Assembly: GCA_903820085.1 (NCBI GenBank)
Contig: CAIJGA010000021.1
Coordinates: 124,001-188,000 of the forward strand
Length of the DNA: 64,000 bases
Direction: 5' to 3'
From: an uncultured Chlorobiaceae bacterium
Lineage (GTDB): Bacteria > Bacteroidota > Chlorobiia > Chlorobiales > Chlorobiaceae
Part shown: in pieces, positions 8,717 to 17,406 of the stretch
Numbering within the stretch: the first letter of the stretch is position 1
How the letters are laid out: each line of letters starts with the position of its first letter
The notes under the pieces: generated by a model
Database searches by the model: none
Told to the model about the DNA's origin: nothing
Seen by the model: only the letters and a program-made list of their open reading frames with translations
Program-made: the position numbers and the translations under genes

Positions 8717-9057
8717 GCAAGTACTTCAGGATCCACTGAACTTTTCTCTAGCAACAGCTCGGGACTGCCAACAGCTTCAATTGTCCGGCGGGATTTTCCT
8801 GAACTCATGCTTTGGAACAGTTCCGGGATGTTGGGCATGTTTTTCCGGGATGGACCAAGTAACATGCCTGCAGCAGTGAAGGTCAAGGCGCCGATCGCGG
8901 CACCGGCTAAGGCATGGAAAGCCAGGGGAATACCTAATGCAGGCAATACTGGTAATGCAGGGATCAAAAACGAAATGCCAGCACTTTTGACGGGCAAAGT
9001 AGGTAAAGCAGGTAAACAAGGTACCGCTTGAGTCGTTTGAGGATTATCTTCAGGCAT
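8713..9057 (-). CDS. Pro/Leu-rich small membrane protein, coupled to Nudix gene
   Basis: A 114-residue protein of unknown function. The N-terminal half carries repeated LPALP/LPVLP motifs (about 13-42), which on the DNA are repeats of a GGTAAWGCAGG-like unit. A hydrophobic glycine/alanine-rich segment follows (about 45-68), then a polar Ser/Lys/Glu-rich tail. One membrane span is likely. The evidence that it is real is the ATGA overlap with the Nudix start, giving a two-gene unit on this strand; the opposite-strand frame (8708-9031) lacks such support. A role in the chlorosome envelope is conceivable for a small hydrophobic protein in this organism but I see no specific Csm signature. The ATG at 9057 lacks a clear ribosome site. 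Confidence 0.55.
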   Translation of the reverse strand: MPEDNPQTTQAVPCLPALPTLPVKSAGISFLIPALPVLPALGIPLAFHALAGAAIGALTFTAAGMLLGPSRKNMPNIPELFQSMSSGKSRRTIEAVGSPELLLEKSSVDPEVLA

Positions 9058-9164
9058 AAATGGCAATAATTATGTTACAAAGGAAAAATAAAAGAGCAAT
9101 ATAAGTTTCTCGTCTCGTTGCTGGGAACAAAATTTTCGAAAACACGACTGTTTGCCAATGTCAA

Positions 9165-9222
9165 TTTTAAGGCTTTTTTAAGGGTGGCTTCAGGATATTT
9201 AAAGGTTGGTTCCGATACCTTT
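9165..9222 (+). promoter_or_regulatory. Conserved 58-nt upstream block, copy B (before zinc-ribbon gene)
   Basis: Partner of 6849-6906: 44/58 identities without gaps, ending 59 bases before the ATG at 9282. The most divergent part is six bases between TGGCTTCA and TTAAAG, as expected for spacer sequence between two protein-contact sites. Confidence 0.55.
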
Positions 9223-9281
9223 ATAAACGACAAAGTTTATGAATGAAAGGTCGAACCAATATCAATCAACAGGAGAATACG

Positions 9282-9593
9282 ATGAAATGTCCAGCATGCA
9301 GTGCAGATTTGCTTCTTTCCGAACGTCAGGGTATTGAAATTGATTATTGTCCCGCATGCAGGGGAGTCTGGCTTGACAGGGGGGAGCTTGATAAAATCAT
9401 TGAGCGCTCACTGACTGAATTACCCCGTTCCCGTCCAACTGAGTATGGTCGAGAGAATGATCGGGAGTATCGCAGGGAGGAGTCGCATCATGGCCACGGT
9501 GACGATGACCATGACTATTATCTCGATCCAAAAACCGGAAAAAGGAAAAGACGGGGTGGCCCATTGGGATTTCTTGGTGAACTGTTTGATTGA
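9282..9593 (+). CDS. Zinc-ribbon (zf-TFIIB family) protein
   Basis: A 103-residue protein with an N-terminal zinc ribbon: CPAC at 3-6, then CPACRGVWLDRGELDKI about 19 residues later. That is the signature of the zf-TFIIB/YjdM-like small zinc-ribbon family of unknown function. The middle is acidic and histidine-rich (HHGHGDDDHDYY), which might bind metal, and the C-terminus has a basic patch then GPLGFLGELFD. The ATG at 9282 is supported by AGGAG at 9271-9275; an ATG-like start at 9243 lacks this. It shares an upstream regulatory block with the second thioredoxin gene, so a stress-related role is a reasonable guess but unproven. Confidence 0.85.
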   Translation: MKCPACSADLLLSERQGIEIDYCPACRGVWLDRGELDKIIERSLTELPRSRPTEYGRENDREYRREESHHGHGDDDHDYYLDPKTGKRKRRGGPLGFLGELFD

Positions 9594-9692
9594 GCCTGTT
9601 GCTTTTCGTATATGCTCATCCGGTGTCAGGCGCAGTTAACCTTTTTTAGGCGTCGGCATCTTCAAATAATTTTAAATTGATCTGAACTACCA

Positions 9693-10169
9693 ATGAAAAA
9701 TCGTTTTCGTACTGCTTTGATCCCGTTGCTCGCTCTCATGCTTACGGTTTCTGCGTGTGATAATGCTGGGGACAATTCAAAAAATGAATTGTTAAAAACT
9801 GGCTCAAAAATTGGCAATGGTGCTCTCCAGGGTTCTCTGGCTGAATTCACAAAAGCAATAAAACTTGACCCGAAATCAGCCAAGGCTTATGCTGGCCGAG
9901 GGGCTCTCAAATATGCCATGGGGGATAGCAAGGGCGCGTTAGCTGACCTCACCAAAGCCATTGAGCTTGATCCGAAATCGGTTACGGCATATTCTGGAAG
10001 AGCAAGTGCGAAATTTGCCTCTGGAGATATTCCGGGAGCGACTGCTGATTTTATCAGTGTGGCACGGCTTATGGTTTTTTCAACGCCCTCTGGTGAGTCC
10101 GGCAAGGAGCCCGGCAATGACTCAGGGAAGGAATCCCGTAATGAATCCGGTAAGGAGTCGGGGAACTGA
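9693..10169 (+). CDS. TPR-repeat lipoprotein
   Basis: A 158-residue probable lipoprotein. The signal peptide ends in the lipobox TVSAC (Cys22). Two TPR units follow (about 50-120), with the typical KAIxLDPKSxxAYxxRG pattern. The C-terminus is a low-complexity tail made of three 8-residue units of the type ESGKEPGN, encoded by three 24-base tandem repeats. It should sit in the membrane facing the periplasm, acting as a protein-binding scaffold; the partner is unknown. The following gene starts 70 bases downstream. Confidence 0.8.
   Translation: MKNRFRTALIPLLALMLTVSACDNAGDNSKNELLKTGSKIGNGALQGSLAEFTKAIKLDPKSAKAYAGRGALKYAMGDSKGALADLTKAIELDPKSVTAYSGRASAKFASGDIPGATADFISVARLMVFSTPSGESGKEPGNDSGKESRNESGKESGN
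10095..10166 (+). repeat. Three 24-bp in-frame tandem repeats
   Basis: Three diverged copies (10095-10118, 10119-10142, 10143-10166) encode ESGKEPGN, DSGKESRN and ESGKESGN directly before the stop codon. Such an array can change copy number without shifting the frame. Confidence 0.85.
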
Positions 10170-10239
10170 TGACCCGATAATCGCCTTATGGTGAAGGTGT
10201 GGTTTTGGGCTTGTCTGAACGAACATGACGGGAGTCAGC

Positions 10240-12927
10240 ATGATGGCGATTGCAGATTGGCATACGTTGAGGATTGATGAGCTTCTTGTAAAACTTCGAT
10301 CGACGTCCGGCGGTCTCACTGTTGCTGAGGCTGCCGGGCGTTTGGAGGTTTATGGCCAGAACCGGATTCAGGCCGAGCGAAGGGCAAGCCCATGGAAACT
10401 GCTTTTTGAGCAGTTCAAGAACGTGCTTATTGTAACCCTTCTTATTGCCACAGCTCTTTCGGCTTTTCTCGGCCACGGCATTGAGGCAGTTGCCATTGCC
10501 GTTATTGTCCTGTTTGCCGTACTGCTTGGTTTTGTTCAGGAGTTCAAGGCAGAAAAGGCTATTGAGGCACTCAGAGAGATGGCGGCTCCCGTGGCCCGGG
10601 TGATGCGTGGAGGTGAGGAGGTCGCGGTCAATGCTTCGGAGCTCGTTCCTGGCGATGTGGTGCTGCTTGTGGCCGGTGATCGGGTTCCGGCGGACGGAAG
10701 GCTGCTGAAGGCGATGAATCTGCGCGTTGATGAGGCCTCATTGACAGGGGAGTCACTCCCTTCGGAAAAAGAGGTTGATGCACCTGTTCCGGCACATGCA
10801 GGGCCGGGCGACCGAAAAAACATGGTTTTTGCCGGAACATCAATCAGTTACGGTCGTGCTGTGGCTCTTGTTGTTGCCACCGGTATGCAGACGGAGTTTG
10901 GACGTATAGCCGCCATGCTGCAAGCTGTTGAAACTGAAAAAACACCGCTCCAGAAAAATCTCGACAAGGTTGGTTCAGTTCTTGCCCGTGCAGCTTTTGT
11001 GATTGTGCTGCTCATTGTATCGTTCGGAGTCTATCGCGGCCACTCATTTATTGAAATGCTGATTTTTGGTATAGCGCTTGCCGTAGCCGTTGTCCCTGAA
11101 GCTCTTCCGGCCGTGGTGACCATTTCGCTTGCTCTTGGCGTGCAGCGTATGGTGAAACGTCATGCCCTCATGAGGCGTCTTGCGGTTGTTGAAACCCTTG
11201 GCAGCACGACGGTTATCTGCTCCGATAAAACCGGCACGCTTACCCGCGACGAAATGACCGTGCGCGCGCTCTATACCTCTGGCGTCCTGGTTGAGGTGAG
11301 CGGTTCAGGCTATATTCCCGAGGGTTCGTTTACTGTTGCGGGTGGAGTGGAGTTGCCGGAAAGCATTCGCGAACTGCTTCTTGCCGGTCTTCTTTGCAAT
11401 GATTCCCGGATGGTGAAAAATGAGGATGGAGGCTGGAAGATAGCCGGAGATCCGACTGAAGGTGCACTGCTTGTGGTTGCCCGTAAAGCCGGCTTTGATG
11501 AGTGTGAGCTGCAATTGGCCAATGAACGTCTTGATGAGCAGCCGTTCTCCTCCGAGACTAAACGGATGATTACCCTGCACCGGAGTGGTGACGGGATGAA
11601 GGCGGTCATCAAAGGTGCTCCCGAAGTTTTGCTTCCCGGTTGCAGTGCTGTTCGTGTCACTGGCGGAGTTCAGTTGCTTGATGATGCCAGGAGGAGTGCT
11701 TTGCTTGCAGAGGCAGATGCGCTCGGGAAAAAGGCCCTGCGGGTGCTTGCCCTCGCAATAAAAGAGGTTTCTGAGATTCGGGGAGCTGATGAAGGGATGA
11801 CCTTTCTGGGGTTTGCAGGGATGATTGACCCGCCAAGGAGCGGAGCTGGAGAGGCGGTACAAAAGTGTCTTGATGCCGGTATTCGTCCGGTGATGATAAC
11901 TGGTGACCATCCGCTGACCGCTGAGGCAATTGCCCGTGAGCTTGGTATTTTGCAGAACGGAAGGGTCGTGACTGATGAAATGCTGGAGTGCATGAGCGAT
12001 GAGGAGCTGAGCTGCACAGCCAGCTCTATTTCGGTTTTTGCAAGAGTTGCACCTGAACACAAGCTTCGCATTGTTGAAGCTTTGCAGAAAAACGGTGAAG
12101 TGGTAGCCATGACGGGAGACGGGGTCAATGATGCTCCTGCCTTGAAGAAGGCCGATATTGGCATCTCAATGGGCATAAACGGTACCGATGTCTCAAAGGA
12201 GGCTTCGGCCATGATGCTTACTGACGACAACTTTGCCTCGATTGTGGCCGCTGTCGAAGAGGGTCGGGGCATCTACGACAATATCAAGAAATATTTGACC
12301 TACCTGCTCTCCTCGAATATCGGTGAACTGGGCCTGATGGCCGGAGCGACCCTTATGGGTATTCCTCTGCCTCTCTCAGCCGTCCAGATTCTTTATGTAA
12401 ACCTTGCTACCGATGGACTTCCCGCCTTGGCTCTTGCTGTTGATCCGCCTGAACAGGGTATCATGCTTCGCCGGCCGAACGATCCGAAACAGGGGATATT
12501 TACGCCCGCCATACTGACGCTTATGCTGACCGGCGGGATCTGGTCGACCATCGTCAATCTTTCGCTCTTTCAGTTTGCTCTCGCTTCAGGGCGCTCCCTG
12601 AAGGAAGCCATGACGATGACCTTTGTGTCGCTCGTGCTGATCCAGTTTTTCAAGGCATATAATTTTCGTGCTGAACGGGCTTCAATTTTTAACCGTCCTT
12701 TTGCCAATAAATGGTTGAACCTTGCCATCGTCTGGGAACTGGTTATGCTTGCTGCCATTATTACCATCCCTGTTTTCCGTGCTCCGTTCGGAACATTTCT
12801 GCTGACGGCTGAAGACTGGGCAATAGCGATTGGCTCGGCTTCGACGGTTGTGCCGGTAATTGAGCTGCTCAAATGGTTTTTGCGCAGGGGGCTGTTTAAA
12901 ATCGGGACTACATCATCTTTTTCGTGA
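10240..12927 (+). CDS. P-type Ca2+-transporting ATPase (SERCA-like, P2A)
   Basis: An 895-residue P2-type cation pump. The phosphorylated aspartate is Asp329 in DKTGTLT; TGES (actuator), TGDHPLTA and GDGVNDAP (hinge) are present, with about ten membrane helices. The calcium-ligand residues of SERCA are all matched: Glu287 in PEALP (M4), Asn693 and Glu696 (M5), and Asn721, Thr724, Asp725 (M6), with the same spacing as SERCA 768/771/796/799/800. I therefore call calcium (possibly manganese) export rather than sodium/potassium. The start at 10240 has GGGAG five bases upstream; ATGs at 10225 and 10243 are alternatives. It stands alone between a TPR lipoprotein and a 60-residue helical protein. Confidence 0.93.
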   Translation: MMAIADWHTLRIDELLVKLRSTSGGLTVAEAAGRLEVYGQNRIQAERRASPWKLLFEQFKNVLIVTLLIATALSAFLGHGIEAVAIAVIVLFAVLLGFVQEFKAEKAIEALREMAAPVARVMRGGEEVAVNASELVPGDVVLLVAGDRVPADGRLLKAMNLRVDEASLTGESLPSEKEVDAPVPAHAGPGDRKNMVFAGTSISYGRAVALVVATGMQTEFGRIAAMLQAVETEKTPLQKNLDKVGSVLARAAFVIVLLIVSFGVYRGHSFIEMLIFGIALAVAVVPEALPAVVTISLALGVQRMVKRHALMRRLAVVETLGSTTVICSDKTGTLTRDEMTVRALYTSGVLVEVSGSGYIPEGSFTVAGGVELPESIRELLLAGLLCNDSRMVKNEDGGWKIAGDPTEGALLVVARKAGFDECELQLANERLDEQPFSSETKRMITLHRSGDGMKAVIKGAPEVLLPGCSAVRVTGGVQLLDDARRSALLAEADALGKKALRVLALAIKEVSEIRGADEGMTFLGFAGMIDPPRSGAGEAVQKCLDAGIRPVMITGDHPLTAEAIARELGILQNGRVVTDEMLECMSDEELSCTASSISVFARVAPEHKLRIVEALQKNGEVVAMTGDGVNDAPALKKADIGISMGINGTDVSKEASAMMLTDDNFASIVAAVEEGRGIYDNIKKYLTYLLSSNIGELGLMAGATLMGIPLPLSAVQILYVNLATDGLPALALAVDPPEQGIMLRRPNDPKQGIFTPAILTLMLTGGIWSTIVNLSLFQFALASGRSLKEAMTMTFVSLVLIQFFKAYNFRAERASIFNRPFANKWLNLAIVWELVMLAAIITIPVFRAPFGTFLLTAEDWAIAIGSASTVVPVIELLKWFLRRGLFKIGTTSSFS

Positions 12928-13015
12928 GTGCGGAATTATTACTTATCCTCAATCAATGCTACATTTCAAGTAAATGCGGGTTTCGCCACATCATTATTAA
13001 ACAAGGGAGCTTGTC

Positions 13016-13198
13016 ATGGGCATTGATTCAAAACTGCAGCTTGCCACAAATGCCATTCAGGATGCAAAAAAACGCATGGAGAGAGCAAAGGACGATGCGG
13101 ATGACGATTATGAAATACGTCTGGCCATAAAACATCTTGATGAAGCGGCAGAGTATATTCGGGGTGCAGTCTCGGATATACAGAAGTTACCGAAATAG
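13016..13198 (+). CDS. Small helical acidic protein (60 aa)
   Basis: A 60-residue protein with heptad-like charged helices (KKRMERAKDDADDDYE region near 19-34). Nothing suggests a membrane segment. The ATG at 13016 has a good AAGGGAG ribosome site, which is the main reason to accept it. It follows the calcium ATPase by 88 bases on the same strand, so it could be cotranscribed. I do not recognise the family. Confidence 0.65.
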   Translation: MGIDSKLQLATNAIQDAKKRMERAKDDADDDYEIRLAIKHLDEAAEYIRGAVSDIQKLPK

Positions 13199-13215
13199 AC
13201 GATGAACCCGCCGCT

Positions 13216-13245
13216 CATACCGGCAACCCGAAGGCTACCGGTATG
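13216..13245. terminator. Hairpin between convergent genes
   Basis: Perfect 8-bp inverted repeat CATACCGG / CCGGTATG with a 14-base loop between the 13016 gene and the convergent methyltransferase gene. No T-run on either side; a bidirectional terminator is plausible by position only. Confidence 0.4.
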
Positions 13246-13289
13246 GCGTGGAAGTGTACCGTGCGGTGAAAAGAGCTCTGCGTATTGGC

Positions 13290-14471
13290 TCAGCGGGTTA
13301 CATAAAAGCAGGCAAACTTGAGGTAGCTGGTTTCCGGCATGGCAAGCAGGACCGGATGGTCGAAGGGCTGAGAGTTTTTATAGATCAGCCTGAGCTGGCA
13401 GCCTGCGGAAAGAGCGGCCTGATGCACGCTTTGGAGGAAGTCCTCTTCTGAAACATGGTGACTGCACGAAGCGGTGGCCAGAAACCCTCCGTTCCGGAGG
13501 AGCTGCAATCCGAGTTTATTGAGCCTCTTGTAGGCTTTGAGGGCGCCGGGGAGGTTTTTGCGGCTTTTGGTGAAACTTGGCGGATCAAGAACGACAAGGT
13601 CGAATGCCTCTTTTGATTCAACCATCTGGTCGAGGGTATCAAAGGCGTCTGCGGCTACGAGACTGTATTCCGAAAATTTGTTCAGTTGTGCGTTGCGTTC
13701 CGCGCGTTGCAGTGCCTCTTTGGATGAGTCGATCAGAATAGCAGAACGGGCCCCTCCGTAAAGGGCGTTCAGCGCAAAGCCTCCATCGTTGGTAAAGACA
13801 TCAAGCACGTCGGCACCTTCCGAAAACTTTCTGATAATTCTGCGGTTTTCACGCTGGTCAAGGAAAAAGCCGGTTTTCTGTCCCTCAAAAAGATCAACCT
13901 CATACGAGATCTCAGCATCATAGATGGTCTGTTTTGTTGCAGAGCGTTCGCCCCTGACAACATCCTTGTGGAGTGTAAGGCCTTCGAGCTCCCTGAGGGG
14001 TGATTCATTGCGGACGATAATGACGTCTGGGTTCAGCAACTCTTGCAAGACATCACAGATCAGCGGCAGGTGAACGTCCATGCCGGCCGAAAACGCTTGC
14101 AGCACAATTGCCTTGTTGAAGCGGTCCACAATGAGTCCTGGCAGGCCATCCGATTCGCCATGCACAAGCCGGTACGCATTGGTCTCCTCATGACGGTAGA
14201 CTTTTTCACGAAGTGCAAGTGCTTCACGAAATTTTTTAAGGAAAAAATTCTTGTCCGGCTCTTCGTCAATGCGGGAAAGCAGCCTGACTGAAATAAGGGA
14301 GTGGGGATTATAGAAACCGGTTCCGAGGAATTTTTTGTCGTGGGTAAAGAGCTTTACGGTTTCACCGGAAGCAATATCGCGGGGAAGGCTTGCAAGTTCA
14401 TTGCTGAAAACCCAGAGATGACCTTTCTGGATCCGGTGGTGTTCTTTTGGCTTAAGGTAGAGCGATTGCAT
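13290..14471 (-). CDS. Class I SAM-dependent 23S rRNA methyltransferase, RlmI-like
   Basis: A 393-residue protein of the RlmI/YccW type, which methylates a cytosine in 23S rRNA. The N-terminus is a PUA domain (about 1-75, with [10 protein letters not shown]). A linker domain contains [13 protein letters not shown] (about 115), and the C-terminal Rossmann fold has [14 protein letters not shown] for SAM binding and the catalytic VVLDPPSF motif, followed by TASCSHHV. The ATG at 14471 gives the family start near the PUA domain; a 30-residue longer frame begins with unlike sequence. It acts on ribosomes in the cytoplasm. It is divergent from the DUF4292 lipoprotein gene. Confidence 0.9.
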   Translation of the reverse strand: MQSLYLKPKEHHRIQKGHLWVFSNELASLPRDIASGETVKLFTHDKKFLGTGFYNPHSLISVRLLSRIDEEPDKNFFLKKFREALALREKVYRHEETNAYRLVHGESDGLPGLIVDRFNKAIVLQAFSAGMDVHLPLICDVLQELLNPDVIIVRNESPLRELEGLTLHKDVVRGERSATKQTIYDAEISYEVDLFEGQKTGFFLDQRENRRIIRKFSEGADVLDVFTNDGGFALNALYGGARSAILIDSSKEALQRAERNAQLNKFSEYSLVAADAFDTLDQMVESKEAFDLVVLDPPSFTKSRKNLPGALKAYKRLNKLGLQLLRNGGFLATASCSHHVSEEDFLQSVHQAALSAGCQLRLIYKNSQPFDHPVLLAMPETSYLKFACFYVTR

Positions 14472-14706
14472 TGTCTTGAAAAATGTGTTGTGGTTTTGAT
14501 AGCGCTGTATTTTACCGTAACATAAACTGAGCAAAGTTACGTGCAGTGGTTCCGTTCGCAAGTAAAGCGGCTTTTTCAGCCGCAGAACGTCAAGCCCGAT
14601 GTTTTATGAACCCTATTGCAATGTGCAGCAAAAGTGATGAATCTCAAAGGAAATAAATGCATGCTGCCTTGAACAGCATGGTTACTAATTGAAAAGGAGT
14701 TGACGA

Positions 14707-15564
14707 ATGAAGGGAAGGGAAATGCTTTTGTGGGTACTGTTTCTGCTTGTTTTGGGTGGAGGGTGTGCCGATTTCAGAACGGTAGGCAAACAGGAACTGC
14801 CTGCTGAGCAGACAGCGCTGATTGCCGAACATGCGGCCCTCTATCGTGAAGTTGCCGAAGCATCACCGTTTGTCAGGTCGCTGGATGGTTACGCCGACGT
14901 CTGGATAAAAACACCAAAGCGGCAGAATCGGCTGTTTACCAATATCCGGATCAACCGGGACGGTGAGGCAAGGATGCTTGTGAGCGCAGGTCTGCTCGGC
15001 TGGCCGGTAGCCGACATGTTTTTTAACAAGGATTCTCTGTATGTGCACGACATGCTCAATAACCGGCTTTTTCAGGGCAGCAACAATAAGATAAATCTTG
15101 AAAAAATTCTTGGAGTAAATTCAGGTTACCGGCTTTTGTCGGAGTCGCTGTTGGGGCTTGTTACCATTAATGAACCAGCAAGCGCCATCAGATCAGTGAA
15201 AAAGGGTTCCGGGATGCTGCTTTTCACCCTTGTAAACTCGACGGGAAGCAAAGAGGTGGTTATTGATCCCGCAAACAGAACGCTTGCGGCCCTTCTTGTC
15301 AAGGACAGGCAGGGGAAAACAACAACGGAGATCCATTTCAGGAATTTCGAGACCGTCACGGTTGACGGCCACAGCGCACTGATACCAAAAGAGATTGATA
15401 TGGTGCTCTACAACAGCGGTGCTGATGGTACCGGTGAGCATCAACTGGTTATAGCCTATGATGAACGGGTGTTTAATAAGGAGAACCGGTTGCTCAAATT
15501 TATGATGCCGAAAAAAGTTAAGGTGGTTAATCTTGATGAAGCAGCATCGTTGCCCTGGATGTGA
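14707..15564 (+). CDS. DUF4292 family lipoprotein
   Basis: A 285-residue lipoprotein: short signal peptide with lipobox GGGC (Cys20), then a LolA/LolB-like beta-rich fold typical of DUF4292. The domain includes DGYADVWIKTP (about 60-70) and alternating strands to the C-terminus. Proteins of this type are thought to handle lipids or lipoproteins at the outer membrane, but this one's role is not shown. The start has AAGGAG about 8 bases upstream. An intrinsic terminator follows the stop. Confidence 0.75.
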   Translation: MKGREMLLWVLFLLVLGGGCADFRTVGKQELPAEQTALIAEHAALYREVAEASPFVRSLDGYADVWIKTPKRQNRLFTNIRINRDGEARMLVSAGLLGWPVADMFFNKDSLYVHDMLNNRLFQGSNNKINLEKILGVNSGYRLLSESLLGLVTINEPASAIRSVKKGSGMLLFTLVNSTGSKEVVIDPANRTLAALLVKDRQGKTTTEIHFRNFETVTVDGHSALIPKEIDMVLYNSGADGTGEHQLVIAYDERVFNKENRLLKFMMPKKVKVVNLDEAASLPWM

Positions 15565-15602
15565 AGTGAGTGCCGTGAGCGGTTTTTTTCTTGAGTCCTT
15601 AC

Positions 15603-15646
15603 CGGAGAGGGCAAAATTGAGCCTGCCCCCTCCGACATGGTTTTTT
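15603..15646 (+). terminator. Intrinsic terminator after DUF4292 gene
   Basis: A 10-bp stem with one mismatch (15603-15612 pairs with 15625-15634), then TTTTTT at 15641-15646. The T-run is on the plus strand, so it terminates the lipoprotein transcript before the convergent sodB gene. Confidence 0.65.
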
Positions 15647-15657
15647 AGCGGATTTGC

Positions 15658-16260
15658 TTATTGTGCTGCGTGGAAATTCTGAGCGGCGAACTCCCAGTTG
15701 AGCAGGTTGTCGATCACGGTAGCGACATAGTCGGGCCGACGGTTCTGGTAGTCGAGATAGTAGGCGTGTTCCCAGACATCAATCGTCAGGATCGGTTTCT
15801 GGCTGCTGGTTGAAGGGGTTTGCGCATTGCCGGTTTTTACGACTTTCAACTGGTCTCCTTCAAGGACAAGCCAAGCCCATCCGCTGCCGAACTGGGTTGC
15901 GGCGGCATTTTTAAGCTCATCTTTGAATTTGTCGAAACTGCCAAAATCCTGCGTGATTTTTGCGCCAAGCTCTCCGGAAGGTTCACCGCCGCCATTGGGT
16001 GTCAGGCAGTTCCAATAGAAAGAGTGGTTCCACGCCTGGGCACCATTGTTGAAGATGGCGATTTTCTGCGGGTCTGCGGCAGCAAGAACAATGACCTCTT
16101 CAAGGCTCAGGTGATCAAACGGGGTGCCTGCTACAAGGTTGTTGTAGTTGGTGATGTATGCCGCATGATGTTTGCCATAGTGAAAGCTGAGGGTTCTTGC
16201 GGAAATAAATGGTTCAAGTGCGTTTTCTGCGTATGGAAGCGCTGGTTGCTGATAAGCCAT
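15658..16260 (-). CDS. sodB: Superoxide dismutase, Fe type
   Basis: A 200-residue Fe/Mn superoxide dismutase that converts superoxide to peroxide and oxygen in the cytoplasm. Metal ligands are His27 (FHYGKHH), His79 (WNHSFYW), Asp161 and His165 (DVWEHAYY). Gln75 in NNGAQAWNH occupies the position that marks iron-type enzymes; manganese types carry the equivalent residue elsewhere. No signal peptide. It fits occasional oxygen exposure in an anaerobic phototroph. It is convergent with the DUF4292 lipoprotein. Confidence 0.96.
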   Translation of the reverse strand: MAYQQPALPYAENALEPFISARTLSFHYGKHHAAYITNYNNLVAGTPFDHLSLEEVIVLAAADPQKIAIFNNGAQAWNHSFYWNCLTPNGGGEPSGELGAKITQDFGSFDKFKDELKNAAATQFGSGWAWLVLEGDQLKVVKTGNAQTPSTSSQKPILTIDVWEHAYYLDYQNRRPDYVATVIDNLLNWEFAAQNFHAAQ

Positions 16261-16414
16261 AAAGCGATATCATTTAAGGTTTAAAAAGAGGCTGCAAGGT
16301 ACAGACTTCAGTGTTTAAACTTATATTTTAACGATTTAGTTTCTGTGCTTCCTCAAAATCAATTTTTTACGGTCGGGAAGTTTGTCAAAAAATCAATAGA
16401 GGAGTTGGGAGGAA

Positions 16415-16762
16415 ATGAAATTCAGCGAGACTTTTCGGAAATCTTTTTTTTGTTTTGTTCTTGGGTGTGCCCTCTTGGGTTGCAGCGAAAAAAAATCGTT
16501 CTCTCTTGACAAGGACGATATTCGGTTTGCCGGATTTTACAGCGATTATCTGCTCGAGTCAGGGGTGGTGGCGGCACATGAAGCGGTCGCGCTGTCGGCA
16601 CTTGATCCATCGGAGATCAACGCGCTTCTTGCCCGTCATGCGCTTACCCGTGATCGAATGAATCGCAAGATAGCGGCGTACAAGAGGAATCCTGAACTCT
16701 GGAGATCAGTTCTTTTGCAGGTCCGGATAAGAATTCTCAAAAAAACAGATGCAGCGCAATGA
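16415..16762 (+). CDS. Small DUF4296-like lipoprotein
   Basis: A 115-residue protein with signal peptide and lipobox LLGC (Cys23). The mature part is helical and charged, with DPSEINALLARHALTRDRMN-like helices (about 65-85). It resembles the DUF4296 small lipoproteins of Bacteroidetes/Chlorobi, but the match is by pattern only. GAGGA-type ribosome sequence precedes the ATG. Its TGA overlaps the coaE ATG (ATGA), so the two are coupled. Confidence 0.65.
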   Translation: MKFSETFRKSFFCFVLGCALLGCSEKKSFSLDKDDIRFAGFYSDYLLESGVVAAHEAVALSALDPSEINALLARHALTRDRMNRKIAAYKRNPELWRSVLLQVRIRILKKTDAAQ

Positions 16763-17406
16763 GGCATTCCTATCCTTTTCTTGTAGGCGTTACGGGCGGA
16801 CTAGGCAGCGGAAAATCTATGGTTTGCCATTTTCTTTCCAAGATGGGTTGTGCCCTTTTTGAATCTGATCGGGTAGCAAAGGAGCTGCAGCTTCATGATC
16901 CTGAAGTGATTCTGGGCATCAAGTCGCTTTTTGGATCGGATGTTTATTCCTGTGATGCTTCTGGGAGTCTGGATCTGGACCGAAAAAAAATTGCATCTGA
17001 AGTCTTTTCCTCTTCTGAAAAACTTTTGGCACTGAACAGGCTTATTCATCCAAAGGTGTACGGCGAATTTCGCACAGCGGTGCTCAATGCCCGGAATCGG
17101 GGGATAAAGATCCTGGTAAAAGAGGCTGCAATTCTTTTTGAGTCGGGCGGAAACGAGGGGCTTGATGCCGTGGTTGTTGTGGCGGCTGATCTCCAGGAGA
17201 GGGTCGAGCGCGCGGTGCAGAAAGGGATGGGTACCCCAGAAGAGATCATGCGGCGTATCGCCGCCCAGTGGCCCCAGGAAAAGCTGATGGACAAAGCCGA
17301 TTATGTGCTGTTCAACAGAGGCTCTCTTGATGGCCTGAAAAAAGAGACGGAATCGCTCTACTTGACGCTGCTTGCTGCAGCCGAATCAGCCTGCGATAAC
17401 CTCTGA
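16759..17406 (+). CDS. coaE: Dephospho-CoA kinase
   Basis: A 215-residue kinase that phosphorylates dephospho-CoA at the 3'-hydroxyl, the last step of coenzyme A synthesis. The P-loop GGLGSGKS is at 13-20, then ESDRVAKEL (CoaE normally has D-AD-here) and HPKV near 95, all in place for the family. The start ATG overlaps the upstream lipoprotein stop. The last 21 bases overlap the convergent esterase gene. Confidence 0.94.
   Translation: MRHSYPFLVGVTGGLGSGKSMVCHFLSKMGCALFESDRVAKELQLHDPEVILGIKSLFGSDVYSCDASGSLDLDRKKIASEVFSSSEKLLALNRLIHPKVYGEFRTAVLNARNRGIKILVKEAAILFESGGNEGLDAVVVVAADLQERVERAVQKGMGTPEEIMRRIAAQWPQEKLMDKADYVLFNRGSLDGLKKETESLYLTLLAAAESACDNL

Noticed and set aside
8708-9031. 107-codon plus-strand frame
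   Set aside because: The minus-strand frame here is coupled to the Nudix gene by ATGA, so the plus frame is treated as a shadow.
12924-13130. 68-codon frame overlapping the calcium ATPase end
   Set aside because: The 60-residue gene at 13016 in another frame has a good ribosome site and better composition.
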